Source of the DNA: JAOUEA01 sp035550775
GTDB taxonomy: Bacteria; Actinomycetota; UBA4738; HRBIN12
Reading direction: 5' to 3'
DNA length: 26,152 nt
Assembly (NCBI GenBank): GCA_035550775.1
Contig: DASZOO010000015.1
Span: 1 to 26,152 of the forward strand
The position numbers and the translations under genes were made by a program. Of the stretch, positions 16,833-22,090 are shown one piece after another. The notes under the pieces are model-generated. The model ran no database searches and was not told the DNA's origin. It worked only from the letters and a program-made list of their open reading frames with translations. Position 1 is the first letter of the stretch; the number at the start of each line of letters is the position of its first letter.

Positions 16833-17149
16833 CGCGCGGCAGCCTCTCTCGCCTCTTCGACCGGACCGGTCTCGACGCGGCGCACATGGGCCTGCAGGCG
16901 GTGCGCCAGGTTGCGGCAGGCACGCTCGAACTCCCAGGGGGTCCAGTCCCGCCGGCGCATCTGCAGCACGTCCTGCTCCTGCTCGGCTCCGAAATCGAAG
17001 CCCGAGCCCAGGTACACGACGTCCGACGCCAGGTACCGGTCGACCACGGCTCGGGTCGAGGGCTCGGCCGACTCGACGCTGACCTGGCCGGGTCCTTCCC
17101 ACAGCACGCTGGCGACGATGGTGCCGTCTCGCTCGAACTCGTACCGCAT
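16829..17149 (-). CDS. Unknown 106-residue protein, first gene of the ilv operon
   Basis: The product starts MRYEFERDGTIVASVLWEGP, continues through VVDRYLASDVVYLGSGFDFG and a charged stretch EQEQDVLQMRRRDWTPWEFE, and ends REAAAR. The first half looks like beta strands, the second like an amphipathic helix (about 70-92). It has no membrane segment, signal peptide or cysteine except one at residue 78. I do not recognise the family. A strong AAGGAG lies 5 nt before the ATG at 17149, and the stop overlaps ilvB by 4 nt, so it is made together with acetolactate synthase from the attenuated promoter. A role in regulating or assembling that enzyme is an inference from position only. The frame is open far upstream, but that part covers the attenuator and the neighbouring gene. 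Confidence 0.8.
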   Translation of the reverse strand: MRYEFERDGTIVASVLWEGPGQVSVESAEPSTRAVVDRYLASDVVYLGSGFDFGAEQEQDVLQMRRRDWTPWEFERACRNLAHRLQAHVRRVETGPVEEAREAAAR

Positions 17150-17207
17150 GCTGTCTCCTTGTCTCCGGGCCGATCGCCCGATGTTCCGTGGCCTGGAAGC
17201 GGGGCAG

Positions 17208-17231
17208 AAAAAACCCCCGCGGCTGCGGGGG
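17208..17231 (-). terminator. Intrinsic terminator of the ilv attenuator
   Basis: On the minus strand CCCCCGC, a four-base loop AGCC and GCGGGGG form a 7-bp GC stem followed directly by TTTTTT. It lies 40 nt after the leader peptide stop and 58 nt before the first operon gene, where it can only act on transcripts heading into the operon. It is the only terminator with a full T-tract I see in the window. Confidence 0.88.
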
Positions 17232-17236
17232 CGTCC

Positions 17237-17272
17237 GGCGCGGTCAGCAGGCCTCCTGGGCCTGGCCGCGCC
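17237..17272 (-). promoter_or_regulatory. Upstream hairpin of the ilv attenuator
   Basis: GGCGCGG (17272-17266) pairs with CCGCGCC (17243-17237), and inside it CAGGCC (17264-17259) pairs with GGCCTG (17253-17248). The hairpin begins in the leader peptide stop codon, so a ribosome stalled on the Leu-Val-Leu-Ile codons would cover its left arm. The freed CCGCG (17243-17239) could then pair with CGCGG (17221-17217) in the terminator's right arm. That alternative helix is only 5 bp and remains an inference. Confidence 0.55.
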
Positions 17273-17325
17273 TAAGGGATAAGTACGAGGGTCGTGCGCT
17301 TCGGGGTCGGGTCCTCGCTGAACAT
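17272..17325 (-). CDS. ilv operon leader peptide, MFSEDPTPKRTTLVLIP
   Basis: A 17-codon frame runs from ATG at 17325 to TAG at 17274-17272. Its last residues before Pro are Leu-Val-Leu-Ile, encoded by CTC GTA CTT ATC, so all three branched-chain amino acids are sampled; GTA and CTT look like minor codons for such GC-rich DNA. The -10 box ends 9 nt before the ATG, so the message starts within a few bases of it. An in-frame ATG two codons upstream (17331) lies about where transcription would begin. Short peptides like this control ilvB operons of other actinobacteria by ribosome stalling. Confidence 0.82.
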   Translation of the reverse strand: MFSEDPTPKRTTLVLIP

Positions 17326-17334
17326 GGTCATGAC

Positions 17335-17362
17335 AGTGTAGAGATGCCTCCTGTGCTGTCAA
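17335..17362 (-). promoter_or_regulatory. Promoter of the ilv-leu-cimA operon
   Basis: The minus strand has a consensus -35 TTGACA at 17362-17357, a 16-bp spacer and TACACT at 17340-17335. It is the only promoter in the window with an intact -35, which suggests strong constitutive initiation with control by attenuation. It starts 45 bp after the stop of the lipoprotein carboxypeptidase. Confidence 0.8.
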
Positions 17363-17406
17363 CTTCGGCGCGTCGCGCCCGAACCTTGACCGTTCTCGAC
17401 CGGGCG

Positions 17407-18705
17407 TCAGGCGACGTGCGCACCCGCCAGCACGCGAACGATCTCGTCCTCGATCCGGCTCGCCGACGACTTGTCGATGCCCCGAGAGATCACCGCGAAG
17501 GCCACCGTGTCGCCGCCTCCGTCGGTCACGTATCCCGCCAGCGACGACACGGGAACCTCGAACAGGGTGCCGGTTTTCGCCCGCACGGGAAGACCGGTCA
17601 GACGCTGCCCGATGGTGCCTTCCCCCGGACCGGGCAACGACGAGGCGAGTGCCTCCCCCCACGGCGCGCGGGCCGCGAGCAGCAGCAGCGTGACGAGGCC
17701 TTCGACCGATACGCGGTTCTCGTACGAGAGCCCCGACCCGTCGCGGACCTGGGCGCGAACCCTGCGATCGGCCGCCCAGCCCTGAACGGCCTGGGCTCCC
17801 GTAGCCGTCGAGCCCGCCTCGCCCGTCGCGTCGGCACCGATCGCCTTCAGCAGCGTTTCCGCGTAGAAGTTGACCGAGCCGTGGTTCTGCGTGGCGAGCA
17901 GCTGTGAGAGCGGCGCCGACCGGATGGCCGCGACCTCGACGCCCCGGCTGGGGAGCTCCCCCGTCTCGGGCTCGTCCCCGACGCCGATCCCCGTCGCCTC
18001 GAGCGCCGTGTTCAGCGCCGCCGCGGCCGCGAGCTCGGGCGCGCCGGGGCCTCCGTTCCCCTCGAAGGCGAGCGCGGTGGTCCGGTTGACGAAGCTCCGG
18101 GAGAGGCCGGGGACCCATCCGGGCGCCCACCATTCGCGGGTGAACGCCCCCGTGTCGCCGACGACCGCGCCCTCGATGCGGCGAACACCTCCGACTCGGA
18201 TCCTCTCCGCGAGCCGGGACATCGCCGCCGCGTCGAGCTCTGGGTCGCCCGATCCGACGACGAACAGGTCGCCGGCGACCACGCCGTTCCTCGGTTCCTT
18301 GCGCACGACGGCCGTCGTCGGGAACCGGAACGATGGCCCCCAGGTCTCGAGCGCGGCCATCGACGTCAACAGCTTCTGGGTCGAAGCCGGGATGCGCCGT
18401 TCGTCACCGAGATGCAGGAACCGGATGCGGGTGCCGGCGCCCACGGCGACCGAGACGTCGGCGCCGCCCACGACGACGTCGATGCCCCGGGTCCACGGAG
18501 CGTGGGAAGGCCGGATCCTGATCAGCTCGGCCTCGGGGGCGGGCGCCTGCGGTGCCGGCGCCACGGACACGGACGGTGCCGACGGCGTCGTGGCCTCGTC
18601 GGATCGTCCGGACGGCGTGCTCGACGATGCGGAGCACGCGGCCACGAGGAGCAGGGCGAGGGCGAGGACCGCGAGCCGGCGGTCGCCGGCCATCAGGCCG
18701 GCCAT
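17407..18705 (-). CDS. D-alanyl-D-alanine carboxypeptidase, S13 (PBP4-like), lipoprotein
   Basis: The 432-residue product has a hydrophobic N-terminus and lipobox LVAAC with Cys24, followed by a Ser/Pro/Ala-rich linker (about 25-60), so it should be anchored outside the cytoplasmic membrane. Motifs are STQK at 108-111 (SxxK, nucleophile Ser108), SVN at 277-279 and KTG at 377-379. GDLFVVGSGDPE and EWWAPGW match the exported paralogue at 8016-9212. It should remove or cleave stem peptides in peptidoglycan. I chose ATG 18705, which overlaps the stop of a six-codon ORF as TGATG. A longer start at 18759 would lie in the loop of the cold-shock terminator and upstream of the -10 box, so it is rejected. 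Another in-frame ATG is four codons downstream. Confidence 0.88.
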   Translation of the reverse strand: MAGLMAGDRRLAVLALALLLVAACSASSSTPSGRSDEATTPSAPSVSVAPAPQAPAPEAELIRIRPSHAPWTRGIDVVVGGADVSVAVGAGTRIRFLHLGDERRIPASTQKLLTSMAALETWGPSFRFPTTAVVRKEPRNGVVAGDLFVVGSGDPELDAAAMSRLAERIRVGGVRRIEGAVVGDTGAFTREWWAPGWVPGLSRSFVNRTTALAFEGNGGPGAPELAAAAALNTALEATGIGVGDEPETGELPSRGVEVAAIRSAPLSQLLATQNHGSVNFYAETLLKAIGADATGEAGSTATGAQAVQGWAADRRVRAQVRDGSGLSYENRVSVEGLVTLLLLAARAPWGEALASSLPGPGEGTIGQRLTGLPVRAKTGTLFEVPVSSLAGYVTDGGGDTVAFAVISRGIDKSSASRIEDEIVRVLAGAHVA

Positions 18706-18725
18706 CAGAAGGCCTCGTGAACCAT
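18705..18725 (-). other. Possible six-codon leader ORF (MVHEAF) before the lipoprotein gene
   Basis: An ATG at 18725 lies exactly 6 nt after the TACGAT box, the same spacing as the leaderless starts in this window. It reads MVHEAF and stops at TGA 18707-18705, which overlaps the ATG of the carboxypeptidase. Ribosomes loading on the leaderless ATG could pass directly to the main gene, which has no good ribosome site of its own. Confidence 0.4.
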
Positions 18726-18731
18726 CACCGC

Positions 18732-18737
18732 ATCGTA
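18732..18737 (-). promoter_or_regulatory. -10 box upstream of the lipoprotein carboxypeptidase
   Basis: The minus strand reads TACGAT, 6 nt before the ATG of the short leader ORF at 18725 and 26 nt before the main ATG. It lies 6 bp from the foot of the cold-shock gene terminator. Confidence 0.45.
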
Positions 18738-18743
18738 GACGCG

Positions 18744-18775
18744 AACGAGGCCGGCGCATTCGCGCCGGCCTCGTT
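18744..18775 (-). terminator. Strong hairpin after the cold-shock gene
   Basis: AACGAGGCCGGCGC and GCGCCGGCCTCGTT form a perfect 14-bp stem around a four-base loop, 23 nt past the stop of the cold-shock gene. No T-run follows on either strand, so it is a T-less terminator or a 3' stabilising structure. It separates the cold-shock gene from the carboxypeptidase transcribed in the same direction. Confidence 0.75.
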
Positions 18776-18797
18776 GCGTGTGTGACGCGAGAAGGCG

Positions 18798-19001
18798 TCA
18801 GATGCCGCGGACGTTCGCCGCCTGCGGGCCCTTCTGGCCCTGGGTGACCTCGTACTCGACCTTCTGGTTCTCATCGAGGTTGCGGTACCCCTCGCCAGAG
18901 ATCGCGCTGAAGTGCACGAACACATCGGCGCTGCCGTCATCAGGTGTGATGAAGCCGAAGCCCTTCTCGGAGCTGAACCACTTCACGGTTCCTGTTGCCA
19001 C
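18798..19001 (-). CDS. Cold-shock protein (CspA family)
   Basis: The 67-residue product is a single cold-shock domain that binds single-stranded RNA and DNA and acts as an RNA chaperone. RNP1 (KGFGFI, residues 13-18) and RNP2 (VFVHF, 27-31) are intact, after TGTVKWFSSE and before the tail GPQAANVRGI. The length equals the usual 66-70. I chose GTG at 19001 because AGGAAGGAGG lies about 9 nt upstream; an ATG 12 codons earlier would place this ribosome site inside the gene. A putative promoter more than 120 nt upstream leaves a long 5' leader, as in known cold-inducible csp genes. Several paralogues are usual in a genome, so I give no numbered symbol. Confidence 0.96.
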   Translation of the reverse strand: MATGTVKWFSSEKGFGFITPDDGSADVFVHFSAISGEGYRNLDENQKVEYEVTQGQKGPQAANVRGI

Positions 19002-19130
19002 GTGCGATCCCCTCCTTCCTTCCGCCGTGTCGGGCATCGTGCTTGATGCTGGCCCGTCGGCGCCGGCCGTGACAGCCGGGTGAGGGAACTGCTCGAAGCT
19101 CGTAACCGCGATCGGTGCCCTCGGTGGATA

Positions 19131-19136
19131 ACGCTA
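19131..19136 (-). promoter_or_regulatory. Putative -10 box of the cold-shock gene
   Basis: The minus strand reads TAGCGT, 129 nt before the GTG at 19001. A weak TCTGAC lies 15 nt further upstream. The implied leader of about 120 nt contains no ORF with a ribosome site and could fold, which fits the temperature-controlled leaders known for csp genes. Confidence 0.4.
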
Positions 19137-19213
19137 GCAGGAACTCCGGCCGTCAGACCACACGCCGGCACCGTGTGCTGCCTCGACGTTTGACCACCGG
19201 TGAGCACGACTCG

Positions 19214-19219
19214 TACGGT
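19214..19219 (+). promoter_or_regulatory. -10 box of the phosphotransferase gene
   Basis: TACGGT stands 8 nt before the ATG at 19228, with no ribosome site between, indicating a leaderless or near-leaderless message. It diverges from the cold-shock promoter at 19131-19136. Confidence 0.4.
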
Positions 19220-19227
19220 CCGAGCCC

Positions 19228-20142
19228 ATGGAGCCTCGCCGCGACCCCCGGATCGAGGCGGCGATCCGTGCGGTCGGCGCATGGCACGGCCACGACGTCA
19301 GCGTGACGCCCGTCTCGATCGGAGACGACGAGCGCCACTTCCTGGTCGAGGTCGACCAGGACCTGTTCATCCTGCGTCTCACGTCGCTCGCGAGCGACCG
19401 TCCACAGGTCGACACGACGAGCGAGCTCGAGGTCGCTCGCGCCGCGGCCAGCGCCGGCGTTGCTCCCGACGTGACCGCCTCGCTGCCACAGCTCGGCTGC
19501 CTCATCACGCGCTTCGCACCCGGGCGTCGTCTCGCACCCGCCGATCTGGAACGCGACGACGTGCTCACCTCACTCGTGGGGTCGGTCAGAGCGCTGCATT
19601 CGTGCCCTCCTCCCGGCGCCGAACGTTCGGCCTTCCGAGAGGCCCGCGACCTGCGACGCGCCGCCCTGGCCCGGGGTATGCCGATGCCGCCGTCCGAGCC
19701 GGCCGCCACCGAGGCGATCCGGAGCATCGAGGCGGCGGCGGCCACTCCGGGCCGACCGACCGTGACGATCCACGGCGACCTCACCACGTCGAGCCTGTTC
19801 CTCGACGGCGACCGGGTGTGGATCGTGGACTACCGCTGGGCCGGCGCCGGGGATCCGTTCGAGGACCTCGGCGGCCTGGCCGAGCATCTCGCCCTCACCC
19901 CGGAGCGGCGCGACGCGATGCTCCGGCTCTACTTCGGAGCGATCGACCAGGTGAGCCGGTCGCGAGTCATGCTGATGCGGATGGCGGCCGCATATCTGGC
20001 GGCGATGCGAACCTTGTCCTGGTCTCCCCCGAGGTCATCGGCCCAGGCCGCGAGGGCGGCGCGACAGCTCGCCGACGTGGCTGCGGCCTCGGCGGACGGT
20101 CGATCAGGTCGATGGGTCGGCGCCCTCGAGCCGGCCGGCTGA
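19228..20142 (+). CDS. Choline-kinase/aminoglycoside-phosphotransferase-like protein with altered catalytic loop
   Basis: The 304-residue product has the kinase-like fold of the APH/choline kinase family. FLVEVDQDLFILRLTS (about 38-53) has Arg50 at the ATP-lysine position, as in LicA-type choline kinases. SELEVARAAASAGVAPDV holds the helix-C glutamate. The catalytic loop reads IHGDLTTSSLF with Asp184 as base, and VDYRWAGAGDPFEDLG supplies metal-binding Asp201. The Asn normally five residues after the catalytic Asp is Ser189 here, so metal binding may be altered and activity is uncertain. Substrate is unknown. The Ala-rich C-terminus ends with ADGRSGRWVGALEPAG. A decayed relative lies at about 21160-21495, beyond the AEC permease. 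Confidence 0.82.
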   Translation: MEPRRDPRIEAAIRAVGAWHGHDVSVTPVSIGDDERHFLVEVDQDLFILRLTSLASDRPQVDTTSELEVARAAASAGVAPDVTASLPQLGCLITRFAPGRRLAPADLERDDVLTSLVGSVRALHSCPPPGAERSAFREARDLRRAALARGMPMPPSEPAATEAIRSIEAAAATPGRPTVTIHGDLTTSSLFLDGDRVWIVDYRWAGAGDPFEDLGGLAEHLALTPERRDAMLRLYFGAIDQVSRSRVMLMRMAAAYLAAMRTLSWSPPRSSAQAARAARQLADVAAASADGRSGRWVGALEPAG

Positions 20143-20176
20143 CGCGACCATCGTCCGGCGGTGCGCCGAGATGGGC

Positions 20177-20182
20177 TAGCGT
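20177..20182 (+). promoter_or_regulatory. -10 box of the AEC permease gene, leaderless start
   Basis: TAGCGT is followed by exactly 6 nt and the GTG start at 20189, without a ribosome site. Confidence 0.5.
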
Positions 20183-20188
20183 GCAGTC

Positions 20189-21136
20189 GTGAGCGTCGCC
20201 GAGATCATCTCCGTGCTGGTCCCGGTGTTCCTGGTCATCGGTCTGGGATACCTGGCCGGGGCACGGAAGATCTTCGACGCCGACCAGGTCGACGGCTTCA
20301 ACGAGTTCGTCCTAGGGTTCGCCCTTCCGGCCATGGTGTTCGTCGGCGTCGTCGCGACGCCTCGCTCGGTGCTGTTGGGCGACGCGGCGTTGTTCCTCGG
20401 CGTCACCGCGGTCCAGCTGTTGTTCATGGGGCTCGGTCTGCTGCTCGGCCGCGTCGTGCTGAAACGCGATCTCGCCTCGAGCGCGATCGTCGCGCTGATG
20501 ATCGCGGTGCCCACGGCCGCGTTCATGGGCACACCGATCCTCGAGGCCTTGTTCCGGAAGCCGAGCAGCTCGCTCGCGATCTCGCTCTACGCGATCGCGG
20601 TCAACGCCGTGATCCTGCCGGTTGCGATCGTGATCCTGGAATGGGCGACCCGTTCCACCGGCGAGGACCAGGGCTTCGGCATGGTGCTCCGCCGGGTGCT
20701 GATCAGCACGGCCTCGAGGTCGATCGTGTGGTCACCCTTCCTGGCGCTGGCCCTCGTCGCGGTGGGGTTCGAGCCACCGCATCCTTTCGACGTGAGCCTC
20801 CGCCTCCTCGGACAGGCCACGTCGGCCGTCGCACTGTTCGCATCGGGGCTCATCATCGCGCGATTCCGCGTGTCGTTCGGCGTGGAGCCGATCGCCCTCG
20901 CGCTCATCAAGAACGTCGCGCAACCCGCGGCGATGCTCGGCATCGCGGTGCTCCTGGGCATCACGGGGGTGGCCAGGAGCGAAGCGGTGATCTTGACGGC
21001 GATGCCCGCGTCGGTCGTCGGCCCGATGTTCGCCGTCCGCTACGGCGCGTACGAGTCGGCGTCCGCGTCGGCGCTCATCGCCAGCACGGTGCTCTCGGCC
21101 GCGACGATGGTCGCGGCGGTGCTGCTGTTCGGCTGA
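20189..21136 (+). CDS. AEC (auxin efflux carrier) family permease
   Basis: The 315-residue product has about ten hydrophobic helices in two halves around a short central loop (about residues 150-170). Family features seen are VLVPVFLVIGLGYLAGARK at the N-terminus, the unwound segment GFALPAMVFVGV in the first half, FMGTPILEALF near 112-122, and LIKNVAQPAAMLG with AMPASVVGPMFA in the second half. Bacterial AEC proteins carry small organic anions such as malate, or other solutes, across the inner membrane; the solute is unknown here. GTG at 20189 is fixed by the -10 box 6 nt upstream. The gene sits between an intact phosphotransferase gene and a decayed copy of it. Confidence 0.9.
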   Translation: MSVAEIISVLVPVFLVIGLGYLAGARKIFDADQVDGFNEFVLGFALPAMVFVGVVATPRSVLLGDAALFLGVTAVQLLFMGLGLLLGRVVLKRDLASSAIVALMIAVPTAAFMGTPILEALFRKPSSSLAISLYAIAVNAVILPVAIVILEWATRSTGEDQGFGMVLRRVLISTASRSIVWSPFLALALVAVGFEPPHPFDVSLRLLGQATSAVALFASGLIIARFRVSFGVEPIALALIKNVAQPAAMLGIAVLLGITGVARSEAVILTAMPASVVGPMFAVRYGAYESASASALIASTVLSAATMVAAVLLFG

Positions 21137-21159
21137 CGCCGGCGCTCCCTCAGCCCTCG

Positions 21160-21495
21160 GCCTCCAAGGCGAATCAGGCGACCCCTGCCGAGTCCGTCCT
21201 TCCGCCTGAACAGCCCCTGCCCGAGGAAGAGGCCGTGATCGCCCGAGGCACGCCGATGCCGAGGTCGGAGGCCGCCGCGACCGAAGCGATCCGAAGCATC
21301 GAGCACGCTGCCACGGCGCACGCGCCGAGGGTCGCCGCCTGCCCCGGTACCTGGCGGCGATGCGAGAGCTCGCGCGCCAACGTCGCCACCCCGCTCACGC
21401 TGGACGCCGCCGAGCATCACCTCTCGTACGTGGTCGCGGCCTCGTCCGACGATCGGTTCGACCAGTGGATCGGAGCACTCGCGTCCGCCGGTTGA
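21160..21495 (+). pseudogene. Decayed paralogue of the phosphotransferase at 19228-20142
   Basis: Near 21237-21312 the sequence encodes IARGTPMPRSEAAATEAIRS followed by IEHAAT, matching LARGMPMPPSEPAATEAIRS and IEAAAAT of the intact gene (about residues 148-173). It ends with SSDDRFDQWIGALASAG, matching SADGRSGRWVGALEPAG. Between them YLAAMR (21348-21365, intact YLAAMR) lies in a different frame, and the stretch from there to the tail is 64 nt instead of 66 in the intact gene. The whole segment encoding the catalytic loop and metal site (about residues 175-250) is missing, and no N-terminal third is recognisable. It is therefore an internally deleted, frameshifted relic. The outer edge at 21160 is approximate. 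Confidence 0.82.
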
Positions 21496-21530
21496 CCACC
21501 TGGGGGTGTTCTCCCCATCCGGTTCGGGAC

Positions 21531-21536
21531 TAGGGT
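21531..21536 (+). promoter_or_regulatory. Putative -10 box of the secreted barrel protein gene
   Basis: TAGGGT lies 33 nt before the ATG at 21570, leaving a short leader with a GGAAGGGAGGG ribosome site. No clear -35. Confidence 0.35.
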
Positions 21537-21569
21537 GAGCCGAGGGAGTCGAGCGGAAGGGAGGGCGCG

Positions 21570-22031
21570 ATGCGCAAGCTTGCGATCGCCGTTGCCATAG
21601 GGCTCCTCGCGGGCGCGGCCGTCGTCGTCAGCGTGCCGGCTGGCGCGGGAAGCGGCGGACGGACGGTCATCACGGTGGTGGAGCGGGCGACCACCGACGA
21701 GGTGATCGACGTCGGGGCGGCCGGGGACTCGGCGGGTGACCTGCTCACGTTCGCGAACCGTCTCTACGACGAGACGAACACGACGAGGGTCGGCCGCGAC
21801 CAGGGGAGCTGCATCCGGATCAGCCCCGCTCGCGGGATCTGGCAGTGCAGCTGGACCGCCTGGCTGGGCGGTGGAACGGTGACGGTCGAGGGTCCGTTCT
21901 ACGACTCGCGGGAGAGCAACCTCGCGATCACGGGCGGTACGGGCGCCTTCCGCGACGCGACCGGAGCCATGCACCTCGGATTCCGCACCGACCCGGCGGA
22001 GTTCGACTTCACGTACTCGATCGACACGTAA
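21570..22031 (+). CDS. Secreted allene-oxide-cyclase/dirigent-like beta-barrel protein
   Basis: The 153-residue product has a signal peptide (MRKLAIAVAIGLLAGAAVVV then SVPAGAGS), with cleavage probably after the AGA near residue 27. The mature part shows the pattern of the AOC/dirigent barrel: GDLLTFANRLYDETNTTRVG, then a Cys-containing strand GSCIRIS, GIWQCSWTAWLGGGTVTVEG, and the characteristic LAITGGTGAFRDATGAM. Cys residues in GSC and WQCS could form a disulfide outside the cell. Plant relatives guide radical coupling or cyclise oxylipins, but bacterial ones are uncharacterised, so no enzyme activity is assigned. GGAAGGGAGGG lies 4 nt before the ATG. It is transcribed toward the ilvD-thrC operon end. 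Confidence 0.78.
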   Translation: MRKLAIAVAIGLLAGAAVVVSVPAGAGSGGRTVITVVERATTDEVIDVGAAGDSAGDLLTFANRLYDETNTTRVGRDQGSCIRISPARGIWQCSWTAWLGGGTVTVEGPFYDSRESNLAITGGTGAFRDATGAMHLGFRTDPAEFDFTYSIDT

Positions 22032-22090
22032 GTCTCGAGACTCGGTCGGTCAGGTCGGCCGGCCGTGCGCCTGGTCGGGGTGACGCCCGC

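Noticed and set aside
18706..18759. Upstream start adding 18 residues to the lipoprotein carboxypeptidase
   Set aside because: It would begin in the loop of the cold-shock hairpin and before the -10 box, and would push an Arg-rich stretch in front of the signal sequence.
20161..21495. 444-residue plus-strand frame across the AEC permease and the relic
   Set aside because: Most of it is a shadow of the permease. Only the last 110 or so residues contain recognisable sequence, and this is the pseudogene.
22031..22042. 12-bp perfect palindrome AGTCTCGAGACT at the end of the barrel protein gene
   Set aside because: It has no loop and no T-tract, and 12-bp palindromes occur by chance. I see no reason to call it a terminator or site.
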